From positions 1-24,139 of the forward strand of contig JAWXBG010000215.1 in NCBI GenBank assembly GCA_034439875.1: 24,139 nucleotides of DNA. Direction: 5' to 3'. This stretch comes from JAWXBG01 sp034439875 (lineage in GTDB: Bacteria > Bacteroidota > Bacteroidia > Flavobacteriales_D > Sanyastnellaceae). A program made the translations under genes and the position numbers. Below the pieces are notes generated by a model, which ran no database searches, was not told where the DNA came from, and was given only the letters and a program-made list of their open reading frames with translations. This document shows, one piece after another, positions 6,148-14,579 of this stretch (position 1 is its first letter; every line of letters starts with the position of its first letter).

Positions 6148-6954
6148 ATGCATTACGATCCGATAAAGAAAGTCCTTGGTCAGGCATTTGGTCAATCTGC
6201 TTGGTCCCGAATTTTGTTCTACAAAATGCTCGATTTGCTTCTATTGCGCACCTGGCACATTCACCGAGAGCTGTGTAAGTGGAAGGCAACTGCTCCAGAC
6301 AAGGCTCACATACTCGATGCAGGCTCCGGATTCGGGCAGTACTCCTACTTTATGAGCAAAATGAATGATAAGTATTGCATTCTAGGTCTCGATGTGAAAA
6401 GTGATCAGGTTTGTGAGTGTAATACATTTTTCAGGAAATTGGGAAGGGACAACATTGTCTTTAAAGTAGCCGACCTTTTGAAACTGGATAAACCCAATTG
6501 TTTTGATCTTGTTTTATGTGTGGATGTAATGGAGCATATAGAAGAAGATGTGGCAGTAATGTCAAACTATCATAGGAGTTTGAAAGAAGGAGGGCTATTG
6601 ATGATTTCCACACCATCAGACCAAGGGGGAAGTGATGTGCACGGGGCACATGAGAGCTCTTTTATCGAAGAGCACGTGCGCGACGGCTATGGCAAACAGG
6701 AAATAAAGGACAAACTCAAAAGTGTGGGCTTTCAAAAGGTTAAAGTGCATTACAGTTATGGAATTCCAGGTCAGATATCCTGGAAAATTTCTATGAAGTA
6801 CCCCATGAGGATGCTAAATCTTTCGAAGCTGTTTTTTGTAATCCTTCCATTTTACTACATCATCATAATGCCAGTGGCTTCAATTCTCAATTTCATCGAC
6901 AGTCGCACGGCGCATTCAAGCGGAACCGGTTTGATCGTTTTAGCATGGAAGTAG
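6148..6954 (+). CDS. Class I SAM-dependent methyltransferase with hydrophobic C-terminal segment
   Basis: This 268-residue protein has the Rossmann methyltransferase core. Motif I is ILDAGSGFGQY (55-65), the ribose-binding acidic residue is near D82 (GLDVKS), and post-motif II is FDLVLCVDVMEHIEED (119-134). A KEGGLLMISTP strand follows. The core resembles UbiG/Methyltransf_11 enzymes that act on small molecules or lipids. Residues about 225-250 (LFFVILPFYYIIIMPVAS) are strongly hydrophobic and suggest membrane association. The substrate cannot be told. It starts 22 bases after rbfA and probably shares its transcript. The DNA downstream is repeat-derived. Confidence 0.85.
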   Translation: MHYDPIKKVLGQAFGQSAWSRILFYKMLDLLLLRTWHIHRELCKWKATAPDKAHILDAGSGFGQYSYFMSKMNDKYCILGLDVKSDQVCECNTFFRKLGRDNIVFKVADLLKLDKPNCFDLVLCVDVMEHIEEDVAVMSNYHRSLKEGGLLMISTPSDQGGSDVHGAHESSFIEEHVRDGYGKQEIKDKLKSVGFQKVKVHYSYGIPGQISWKISMKYPMRMLNLSKLFFVILPFYYIIIMPVASILNFIDSRTAHSSGTGLIVLAWK

Positions 6955-7137
6955 AACTTATACCAATGTTACTTAATAAATGGCCCATCCTGCATTGCTC
7001 ATTGAAGGCCTGTTGCGGTTAATGCGCTGTAGGATCTTTCATCCAAAGGGCATTGCGACGGAATCGGATTATGGTATTTGCCTTTGCGACACATAAAACA
7101 CGTTTTTAGAAGTCCCCTCTTATAGATCTTCATTTTC
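6955..7137. other. Intergenic DNA left of the foldback element
   Basis: No conserved frame or RNA is seen. A minus-strand open frame (6999-7190) exists only because it starts in the repeat at 7138-7311; its peptide GVSAAIDFQCG also appears in a frame across 430-487, which confirms the repeat rather than a gene. Confidence 0.5.
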
Positions 7138-7311
7138 ACCCAGAATCCACATTGGAAATCTATTGCAGCACTAACCCCCTTTATTATCAAGCACTTTCTC
7201 GATTTTTATTCTTGATGTATGAATATACACCATCAAATAAAAATCTGGCGAGAGCACTTGCTATCTTTGGGGTTTAGCACTTCATAAAGAATCCCAATGT
7301 GGATTCTGGGT
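7138..7311. mobile_element. 174-bp foldback (MITE-like) element with perfect 18-bp terminal inverted repeats
   Basis: ACCCAGAATCCACATTGG (7138-7155) is the exact inverse of 7294-7311. The inner sequence is also an imperfect palindrome. The left arm, through ATTTTTATTCTTGATG (about 7203-7218), pairs with the right arm starting at CATCAAATAAAAATC (about 7232-7246). The whole element could therefore fold into one long hairpin around a loop near 7219-7231. It encodes nothing. Related fragments lie at 430-487 and 2702-2778. A non-autonomous mobile or foldback element is the best reading. No clear target-site duplication or cognate transposase is in the window. Confidence 0.75.
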
Positions 7312-7333
7312 TTAAAGTTTCGATATTGCTGCA

Positions 7334-8563
7334 TTGAATACTGAATTTTATATCGCACGACGTTACATCTTTTCCAAAAAGAGTCGCAACGCTATCAATA
7401 TTATTTCGGGAATTTCTATGGTGGTGGTTGCATTTGTAACTGCTGCAATGATTACTGTAATGGCTGCATTTAGTGGTATTGAGGAACTCGTTAAAGATCT
7501 CTTCTCAAACTTTGATGCTGAAATTACCATCGTTCCCAAAGAAGGAAAATACTTTTCAGATTCACTGAATGTAGTAAGTACTGTGAAGTACACAGAGGGA
7601 GTCGATCTGGTTTGCCGGGTAATTGAAGAGGATGCTTGGATTTCATACACCGACAATGATATAGAGGAAGGCAAGAATTGTGTTGCTACCATGAAAGGCG
7701 TGGAAGATGTCTACCCACAATTTTCCAACATAGATTCGATGATGGTACATGGCGACTTCGTGCTGCGCGAGGATAGCTTCGAGTACGCCATTGTCGGCCT
7801 TGGTGTTAGAAGTGAATTGGAGATGCGTTTTTTTCGAGATGGCTTCACTGTAATGAACGTGAATGCTCCGATTAGAGGCAGAAAGTTGAGTAGAGATAAG
7901 GAAAATGCATTCAACCGAGAGGCGATCAACGTACGTGGTGTCTTTTCTGTAAATGCTGAACTTGATGCGCGATACATATTTACTTCTTATGTGTTTGCCG
8001 CGCGCATTTTTGAATTAGAGGGTTTGATGACATCATTAGAAGTATCTCTGAAGCCCGGAATTGATGCGACGTTGGTAAAGAAAAAACTCACCGAGTCGCT
8101 TCCTGAAAGTCTAGAAGTAAAAACGCGTTTCGATAAAAACGCCCTAGTTTATCAAACGAATGAATCTGAAAAGTGGGCTACATTTCTGATTCTTCTTTTT
8201 ATTCTCATCATTGCCAGTTTTAATATCGTTGCATCTCTTACTATGTTGATCATTGAAAAGAAGAATGATATTTTTATTTTGCGAAGCATTGGCGCATCCC
8301 CGTCATTCACACGCCGCATCTTTACTATAGAAGGTATCATGATCAACTTCATTGGTGCCACAGCGGGAGCGATTATCGGAGTAAGTTTATGTCTCTTGCA
8401 GGAAAAATTTGGACTTGTTGCCATGGAAGGCGCCATGGTAGATTCATATCCGGTTCATGTGCATCCATGGGAAGTTGTTGCGATTTATCTCACTGTTATC
8501 GCCGTAGGCAGCTTATTTTCTGTAACACTTGTGCGCCTATTGATGCGCAGATTTGTGAAATAG
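7334..8563 (+). CDS. LolC/LolE-like ABC transporter permease
   Basis: This 409-residue protein starts with NTEFYIARRYIFSKKS, the typical opening of LolC/E-family permeases. It has an N-terminal membrane segment (about 25-48), a periplasmic MacB-like domain, and three C-terminal membrane segments including FILIIASFNIVASLTMLI and the loop KKNDIFILRSIGAS. In Gram-negative bacteria this family extracts lipoproteins from the inner membrane for outer-membrane delivery. No ATPase is adjacent. The only start that keeps the conserved N terminus is TTG at 7334, 22 bases after the foldback element. The native promoter or start region may have been altered by that element. Confidence 0.88.
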   Translation: MNTEFYIARRYIFSKKSRNAINIISGISMVVVAFVTAAMITVMAAFSGIEELVKDLFSNFDAEITIVPKEGKYFSDSLNVVSTVKYTEGVDLVCRVIEEDAWISYTDNDIEEGKNCVATMKGVEDVYPQFSNIDSMMVHGDFVLREDSFEYAIVGLGVRSELEMRFFRDGFTVMNVNAPIRGRKLSRDKENAFNREAINVRGVFSVNAELDARYIFTSYVFAARIFELEGLMTSLEVSLKPGIDATLVKKKLTESLPESLEVKTRFDKNALVYQTNESEKWATFLILLFILIIASFNIVASLTMLIIEKKNDIFILRSIGASPSFTRRIFTIEGIMINFIGATAGAIIGVSLCLLQEKFGLVAMEGAMVDSYPVHVHPWEVVAIYLTVIAVGSLFSVTLVRLLMRRFVK

Positions 8564-8595
8564 CAAAAAGTATTTTCGCGGAATTATTCTAGGGA

Positions 8596-9354
8596 CTACA
8601 TACTCCAAACACTTCTGTCCTTTGCCCTTTTCCAATTGTCCGCCACTACGTCCCAGTTTATGAGTCCCATGAAGGCCGTTACATAGTCCGCACGTTTGTT
8701 TTGGTACTTGAGATAGTATGCGTGTTCCCAAACATCCATTCCCAAAATGGGCTCACCTGGTTTATCAACCAATTGAGACATGAGCGGATTATCTTGATTG
8801 GGAGTAGATGACACATACATTTTTCCAGACTTATCTACACTTAGCCATGCCCATCCGCTACCGAATCGTGCTTTGGCAGCATCAGAGAATTGTTTCACGA
8901 ATTCATCATACGAGCCAAAGTCGGAATTTATTTTTTCTGCAATCTCTGCTCCAGGGGTCTTAGATCCTTTTGGGCTCAGAGTGGTCCAAAACAAACTATG
9001 ATTGATGTGTCCGCCTCCGTGATTGCGCAAAGCAGAGTGCTCAGAAGTGAGGGCCGAACAAAAACGCCGGGCATCATTTAACGATGCAAATTCAGGGTTG
9101 GCCACTAAAGCCTCATTGAGTTTTGTAATGTAGGCCTGATGGTGTTTGGTGTAATGAATCTCCATGGTCTGCGCATCAATGGCCGGTTCGAGGGCATTGT
9201 ATGGGTACCCGAGTTCGGGCAGTCCAATCTTGACAACGTTTGTTTGAGTGGCAATTGTGCTTAGACTTTCTTTAGAATGACAAGATATGAGCGGGTATAC
9301 TGCCACCCCAGCGGATAGAATGGCGGTTTTTTTTAAGAACTCTCTTTTATTCAT
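8596..9354 (-). CDS. sod: Fe/Mn superoxide dismutase, predicted exported lipoprotein
   Basis: This 252-residue precursor converts superoxide to peroxide and oxygen. The metal ligands are H67 (MEIHY), H119 (HINHSLFW), D207 and H211 (GMDVWEHAYY). GGGHINH at 113-119 is more typical of Mn-type than Fe-type enzymes. The N terminus MNKREFLKKTAILSAG resembles a twin-arginine signal with KR in place of RR. It ends in the lipobox LISC with Cys25, so the mature enzyme is probably a lipid-anchored protein outside the cytoplasm. The chosen ATG gives this signal. A longer frame to 9459 has no start signal, and a TACCTTTG box lies between the two. It is convergent with the LolC-like gene and divergent from the AsmA-like gene. 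Confidence 0.92.
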   Translation of the reverse strand: MNKREFLKKTAILSAGVAVYPLISCHSKESLSTIATQTNVVKIGLPELGYPYNALEPAIDAQTMEIHYTKHHQAYITKLNEALVANPEFASLNDARRFCSALTSEHSALRNHGGGHINHSLFWTTLSPKGSKTPGAEIAEKINSDFGSYDEFVKQFSDAAKARFGSGWAWLSVDKSGKMYVSSTPNQDNPLMSQLVDKPGEPILGMDVWEHAYYLKYQNKRADYVTAFMGLINWDVVADNWKRAKDRSVWSM

Positions 9355-9380
9355 ACTATTTAAATTGGCACAGTGTATGT

Positions 9381-9388
9381 CAAAGGTA
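9381..9388 (-). promoter_or_regulatory. TAnnTTTG -7 box for the superoxide dismutase gene
   Basis: On the minus strand TACCTTTG lies 26 bases before the ATG at 9354, leaving room for a short leader. It supports the 9354 start because it sits inside the longer alternative frame. Confidence 0.5.
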
Positions 9389-9491
9389 GCTAGAATCAAG
9401 TGATCACCGAGATTAACATCCAACTGTTTGGTATGAGAAGAATCATTTTGCAAATGCACACTTTTCCGGGGTGATTTTTGTTTTCTCTACA

Positions 9492-12176
9492 ATGAAGATT
9501 TGGCGAATAACAAAAAGAGTTCTGATTGGCCTACTGGCAGCCTTATTTCTTGTGGTATTGTCGGCCTTTATCATCATTCGATATTACGAAGACGATGTTG
9601 TTGCCTATGCCCTAGAAAAAGTGAAAGAAGGGTTGGTAACTAAAATGGATATTGGTGAGGCGGACCTTACTTTTTGGTCCACATTCCCCAATGCATCTAT
9701 CCGTTTCAAAGATGTGTTCATAGAGGAAACGTTTGAGCAGAAAGATACACTGGCCTTCATTGGGGAGTTGAATCTAGGGTTTTCCTTGTCCGATTTGTTT
9801 TCCGGTGATTACAAGGTGCACGACATCGTTGCCGATCGGGCTATAGTACGAATGAAAGTGGATGAACGAGGTGCGGACAATTGGCATTTTTGGAAGAACA
9901 ATGAGAAGGATTCTACCTCTGTTGCTTTTGAAATAAAAGATGTGGAACTAACAGATTTTTCTTTTTTGTATGAGAATAGAAAGTCCAAATTTTTTGGATC
10001 AGTTAATCAGAGTAATCTCGACGCCGAAGGATTTTTTAGTACCGATACAATGGAGTTTGATGTTGAACTTGAGACACACATCGAAAGTATAATCTCTGGA
10101 GAAGATGAGTGGATGGCCTCTAGAAAGACAGCGCTTATTGGCAAATTCAAACTCGATTTACCAAATACTCAAATGATGTTTGCAGACGGCACTGTTGAAC
10201 TCGATGATCTCAGGGCTCTTTTAAATTTGAATTATCAGTATGGAGATAAGTCTTATGTGGACGCTCATTTGCAGGGTGACAACATCGACTTGGATCGTGT
10301 AAGAAAGTTCTTGCCAGCCGAGATGGCGTCCACTATGGAGTCTTATGAACTTGGGGGAAAGATGAATTTGAATGCCAGTATCAAAGGCCCTACCTACGGT
10401 AAAATGAGCCCGAATTTTCATCTAAACTTTGTCCTGTCCAAGGGAGAGATGACGGATAAAACGAGTGGAACATCTCTTACCGATGTTTCTGCTCAGGCCA
10501 TCTATACAGCGAATGCCGGCAAGAAGGATATGTTGAATATTGAGTCCTTAACGGCTCAATTGGGCGCCGGTCATATTCACATATCAGGCATAATGGAAGA
10601 GCTTCAAAAGCCTTTTGTGAATCTAGATGTTTCGGCTTCTGCTCATTTGGATGATGTCCGAACATTCTTTGCGCTTGACACCCTGGAGTATTCTACCGGA
10701 CAGATGAACGCAAATGCAAATGTTTCTGGCAGGGTGGGTTATAAGGATGATGGAAGTATCGATTGGTCGGTAGTGGCTTGCAATGGAACTGCTTCGCTAA
10801 ATGATGCCAACATCAAACTAAAAGGTTCTTCGAGGGAATTTAGTCAAATGAACGGTACATTTTTATTTGCGGATGGCAATGCCTCAGTGCAGAATTTTGT
10901 GGGACTTGTAAGTGGTTCTGATTTTAAAATAGATGGAACCATGAACAATTTGATTCCATACCTTACTACACCAGACGCGGTGTTGGAGATAAATGCGAGT
11001 TTACTCTCATCGCATGTCAATGTGAATGAACTTCTAGAAAAGAATACTAAAAGTCAGTCCGCCGAGGTTTACTCCTTAAATCTACCTAAAAGGGTAAAAG
11101 CAAAATTTAATGCTACATTTTCGTTATTTGAATTCCGGCAATTCAAAGCGACGGAGGTACGTGGTGTGATTGAAGCAGACGAAACAACAGTTCGCGCCGA
11201 TCCGATTACCTTTAAAACAGCCGGTGGAAATTGGCTTACCCAATTTGGGCTTCAGCGTATAGGGCCTTCTACATACAACCTCAGGTGTCATGCAGATCTG
11301 CAGAAAATAAATATCTCGGACCTTTTTATCGGGTTTGAAAACTTCGGTCAGACTTTCATTACCGACAAAAACTTGAAAGGGATAGCTACTGCGAGTGTCA
11401 ACTTTGAATCACAAATGACCTCTTCCTTGGATTTGATTGATGAGTCGATTGTAAGTATTGTTGATATATCAATAGAAAATGGTCAGCTTGTAAATTTGGA
11501 ATCCCTTCAATCTATTGCTGCATATATTAAAAGCAACAAATGGGTTGCGCCATTTGTAAACGAAGATTTATTTACCGAGAAGCTGAAGGATGTAAAGTTT
11601 TCTAAGTTTGAGAATGTAATTGAGATTAAGAATCGCCGAATGGTCATTCCATTGATGGAGATAAAGTCGAGTGCAATGGATATATCTGCGCGAGGTACTC
11701 ATAGTTTCGACGGACAGATTGATTACACCATTGGATTTGGATTGCGCGATCTACTTGTTCGAAAGGGGAAGGAGTGGGCCGAGGAAGACGATGGATTGGG
11801 TAGACAGATGTATTTATATATGCGCGGCACTAGCAATAATCCAGAGTTTGGTCTCGACAAACAAGCTTCGAAGCAAAGTCGTCAAGAGGAAATAGTTGAG
11901 GAAAAGAAGAATGTAAAGGCACTGCTCAAAGAAGAATTCGGATTATTCAGGAAAGACACTTCGGTGGGGACATACAAAACAACGGAACATAAACCGGGAA
12001 CGACCATGTCGGTTGAATGGAACGAAAACGATCAGCCAAAAAAGGAAGATACATCTTCCGAAAAAAAGCCGGAATCAAAGACGGCTACTGCCGAACCAGA
12101 TGTTAAGAAGCCTGCGAAGAAAGTCCCTAAATGGCTTCAGGAAAAGGATGATCCCGAGTATGAGGATGAAGATTGA
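9492..12176 (+). CDS. AsmA-like inner-membrane-anchored protein
   Basis: This 894-residue protein has one N-terminal membrane anchor (about 8-31). A long periplasmic region of repeating beta strands follows, and the C-terminal part has the AsmA signature style: repeated 'LNLDA.VSG', KFSKFENVIEIKNRRMVIP and MDISARGTHSFDGQIDYTIGF. AsmA/TamB/YhdP-type proteins form elongated grooves thought to carry phospholipids between membranes or to affect outer-membrane assembly. The last ~90 residues are charged and low in complexity (Lys, Glu, Pro, Thr) and end in EYEDED. The ATG at 9492 directly precedes the anchor; a GTG at 9471 would add seven residues. It is divergent from the sod gene. Confidence 0.88.
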   Translation: MKIWRITKRVLIGLLAALFLVVLSAFIIIRYYEDDVVAYALEKVKEGLVTKMDIGEADLTFWSTFPNASIRFKDVFIEETFEQKDTLAFIGELNLGFSLSDLFSGDYKVHDIVADRAIVRMKVDERGADNWHFWKNNEKDSTSVAFEIKDVELTDFSFLYENRKSKFFGSVNQSNLDAEGFFSTDTMEFDVELETHIESIISGEDEWMASRKTALIGKFKLDLPNTQMMFADGTVELDDLRALLNLNYQYGDKSYVDAHLQGDNIDLDRVRKFLPAEMASTMESYELGGKMNLNASIKGPTYGKMSPNFHLNFVLSKGEMTDKTSGTSLTDVSAQAIYTANAGKKDMLNIESLTAQLGAGHIHISGIMEELQKPFVNLDVSASAHLDDVRTFFALDTLEYSTGQMNANANVSGRVGYKDDGSIDWSVVACNGTASLNDANIKLKGSSREFSQMNGTFLFADGNASVQNFVGLVSGSDFKIDGTMNNLIPYLTTPDAVLEINASLLSSHVNVNELLEKNTKSQSAEVYSLNLPKRVKAKFNATFSLFEFRQFKATEVRGVIEADETTVRADPITFKTAGGNWLTQFGLQRIGPSTYNLRCHADLQKINISDLFIGFENFGQTFITDKNLKGIATASVNFESQMTSSLDLIDESIVSIVDISIENGQLVNLESLQSIAAYIKSNKWVAPFVNEDLFTEKLKDVKFSKFENVIEIKNRRMVIPLMEIKSSAMDISARGTHSFDGQIDYTIGFGLRDLLVRKGKEWAEEDDGLGRQMYLYMRGTSNNPEFGLDKQASKQSRQEEIVEEKKNVKALLKEEFGLFRKDTSVGTYKTTEHKPGTTMSVEWNENDQPKKEDTSSEKKPESKTATAEPDVKKPAKKVPKWLQEKDDPEYEDED

Positions 12177-12212
12177 GTTTTCGAGGAAGACCATTTTCAC
12201 GACATTTGCCAA

Positions 12213-13586
12213 ATGCCCACATTGCCATCAGCATTTGTTGACCGAATTCATCAACAATTCGGCAATGAGTCAAATTCTCTCTTAGACGCTTTCGGTGAGC
12301 CCGCTAAAACGAGTGTGCTCATGAATCCTTTTAAGTCAGATTTGAATGCTCCTTTCGATGAAGCAAAATCGCTGCCTTGGAATGATATGGGCTTTTTGTT
12401 GAACCACCGGCCTTCCTTCACTATTGATCCTCGATTGCACGGCGGCCATTATTATGTGCAAGAAAGTTCTTCCATGGTGATCGGATTCGTTTTGAAGCAA
12501 CTGTTCAAAGGTCAAACCGATTTGAATTGTATCGACCTTTGTGCTGCTCCCGGAGGAAAGTCATTGAATATTCTCAATTATTTGAAAGGTAGTGGGCTTT
12601 TGGTTTCTAATGAAGTGAATCCCCTACGCAATAGCATTTTGCGTGAAACACTCTGCAAATGGGGAAGCTTGAATAGATTGGTAACCAAACGTAATAGCAA
12701 CGATTTTGCTGCTCTTAGAGGCCTTTTTGATTTTGTTTTGGTCGATGCTCCTTGCAGTGGGGAAGGCATGTTTCGAAAAGATGAATTCGCCATTTCACAA
12801 TGGAGTACCCATTTGGTTAAACAATGCGCGAGTACTCAAAGAAGTATTTTGGAAAACGCATGGGCGCTAGTTGCAGACGGAGGTTATTTGGCTTTTAGCA
12901 CGTGCACCTTTGCAGATGAAGAAAATGCGGAGAATTCTCGATGGCTATTTTCACAGTTAAATTGTGAGAGCATTCAAATTGAAGTGCCAACTTCTTGGGA
13001 GTTGAACGAATTGAAGGATCATTTTTTTGGACTGCGATTTTTGCCACATAAAGTACCTGGAGAGGGATTTTTTATTTCTGTTTTTAGAAAAAAAGGAGGA
13101 GAATCTTCCAAATCCTTTAAGTCGACAAATCCTTTTTGGAAATCTGCCTTGCGCGAGCATCGGGTAGCAATAGACAGTTGGATTTCACTCTCAGAAACGG
13201 AGCATGTATATATAAATAGCAAGAATGAATTATCCGTAGTTCACATTTCCTCTGATAAGACTTTAAAATTGTTGGACATTTTGGTGAGAAACGACCTGGT
13301 TGCTGAACCGGGATCTATTCTCGCTACAGTAAAAGGAAAAGATATTATTCCGGAACATGGCATGGCTATGTGTAATTTGGAGAGAACTGAAAGTTTGATC
13401 GTTGATATATCAAGAGAAATTGCTTTGGCATATTTGCGGAGAGATTTGAGTGACATTTTGACCGAAAAACGGGGTTGGTTGATTCTTCGGAGTGAAGGCG
13501 TAGTGTTGGGATGGATTAAGAAAATGGATAATCGAATAAATAATTATTATCCGGTGGATTGGCGTATAAGAATGAATACAGGGTGA
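12213..13586 (+). CDS. RsmF-type rRNA (cytosine-C5) methyltransferase
   Basis: This 457-residue enzyme belongs to the NOL1/NOP2/Sun family and is predicted to make m5C in rRNA. Visible motifs are the SAM-binding CAAPGGKS (110-117), motif IV DAPCSGEGMFRKD (178-190) with Cys181, and motif VI STCTF with the nucleophile Cys231. GEGMFRKD and the long C-terminal extension (about 290-457), with a late VVLGWIKK element, match RsmF (YebU), which methylates 16S C1407 in E. coli, more than RsmB. GACATTTG, one base from the -7 consensus, lies four bases before the ATG. The gene follows the AsmA-like gene by 36 bases. Confidence 0.9.
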   Translation: MPTLPSAFVDRIHQQFGNESNSLLDAFGEPAKTSVLMNPFKSDLNAPFDEAKSLPWNDMGFLLNHRPSFTIDPRLHGGHYYVQESSSMVIGFVLKQLFKGQTDLNCIDLCAAPGGKSLNILNYLKGSGLLVSNEVNPLRNSILRETLCKWGSLNRLVTKRNSNDFAALRGLFDFVLVDAPCSGEGMFRKDEFAISQWSTHLVKQCASTQRSILENAWALVADGGYLAFSTCTFADEENAENSRWLFSQLNCESIQIEVPTSWELNELKDHFFGLRFLPHKVPGEGFFISVFRKKGGESSKSFKSTNPFWKSALREHRVAIDSWISLSETEHVYINSKNELSVVHISSDKTLKLLDILVRNDLVAEPGSILATVKGKDIIPEHGMAMCNLERTESLIVDISREIALAYLRRDLSDILTEKRGWLILRSEGVVLGWIKKMDNRINNYYPVDWRIRMNTG

Positions 13587-13752
13587 GGAAGGGAGCGCCC
13601 ATATTCGTTTTTCAGGAAGGTTATCTCAGAAGACTCGAAATGCCTCAAAATGCGGTTGTCGGATTCACAGCAATATGATCAAAAAATGAAGTCTTTATTG
13701 GGAGTTCAATACTTTCACTGTTTTTCCTATCTTCCCCACCAAATTCCTTAAG

Positions 13753-14571
13753 GTGTTGTCAAGACTGATTATTCTTTTTGTATTCGTTTTTCAGGTTTTC
13801 GGAATGTTGGCTCAATCAACGGCTGGTTCTATGGCCGAAGGCCGAGGAGGAGCGGCACTTTTGAGTCAAGATGCGTGGTCCGCATTTAACAATCAAGGAA
13901 GTTTGGCTTTTCAAGAGGACTTCGCGGTTGGTCTATGGTATCGAAATCGCTTCATGACTGAAGGGATGGCTGATCAGGCGATAGTGGCAGTTTTACCCGT
14001 TGGCAAAGGGAGTTTTGGAATTACCGGACAGGCGTTTGGGAATAATCTTTTCAGAAGGAGCAATGCGGGTTTGGCATACGGAATGAAGATTTCCGACAAG
14101 TTTGGAATAGGCATCAGACTTGGGTATCAAAGTATAAGAATCGCAGAGGGCTATGGCAGCGATGGTGGTGTAATTGTGGAGGGAGGTTTTGCTTATCGCA
14201 TGAATGATAAATTGTCTATTGGGGTGCAGTTGCAAAATGCCAATCGAGATCTCATCAGCTCGGAACCGGAGCAGCGAATGCCATCAATATTGAAAGGCGG
14301 CTTACAATATTCCTTCTCGGAAAAGGTATTACTCGCGTCAGAAGTTTGGAAAGCGGAGGATCAAGATATCAGTGTTCGTGTTGGACTGGAGTACCATCCA
14401 CTCGAAAATCTCTTTTTGGTTATGGGCGTTCATTCCGAACCATCACAAATGTCATTTGGTTTTGCTTGGTTAATCAAAGTTTTTCGTTTTGATGTGTCTA
14501 CGAGTTATCATCAGGTCTTGGGTTTTACACCACAATTGACCTTGAACTACATAGCAAATCGTTCTAAGTAA
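13753..14571 (+). CDS. Outer-membrane beta-barrel protein, PorV/UPF0164-like
   Basis: This protein of about 272 residues starts with a signal peptide (LSRLIILFVFVFQVFGMLAQ, cleavage expected near AQ-S). The mature start GSMAEGRGGAALLSQDAWSAFNNQGSLA has the 'GG.....D.WS.FNN...LA' pattern seen in PorV- and FadL-like barrels of Bacteroidota. Amphipathic strands follow (FGIGIRLGYQSI, LSIGVQLQNAN, LFLVMGVHSE). No ATG fits: the start is GTG (13753) or TTG (13756), since the first ATG lies within the signal peptide. The helix-hairpin-helix barrel gene follows after eight bases, so they form one unit. The function is unknown. Confidence 0.75.
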   Translation: MLSRLIILFVFVFQVFGMLAQSTAGSMAEGRGGAALLSQDAWSAFNNQGSLAFQEDFAVGLWYRNRFMTEGMADQAIVAVLPVGKGSFGITGQAFGNNLFRRSNAGLAYGMKISDKFGIGIRLGYQSIRIAEGYGSDGGVIVEGGFAYRMNDKLSIGVQLQNANRDLISSEPEQRMPSILKGGLQYSFSEKVLLASEVWKAEDQDISVRVGLEYHPLENLFLVMGVHSEPSQMSFGFAWLIKVFRFDVSTSYHQVLGFTPQLTLNYIANRSK

Positions 14572-14579
14572 ATCGAGCG

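Noticed and set aside
13602..13795. Exact 15-bp repeat TATTCGTTTTTCAGG at 13602 and 13781
   Set aside because: One copy lies in the signal-peptide coding region and no flanking similarity exists; most likely chance in AT-rich DNA.
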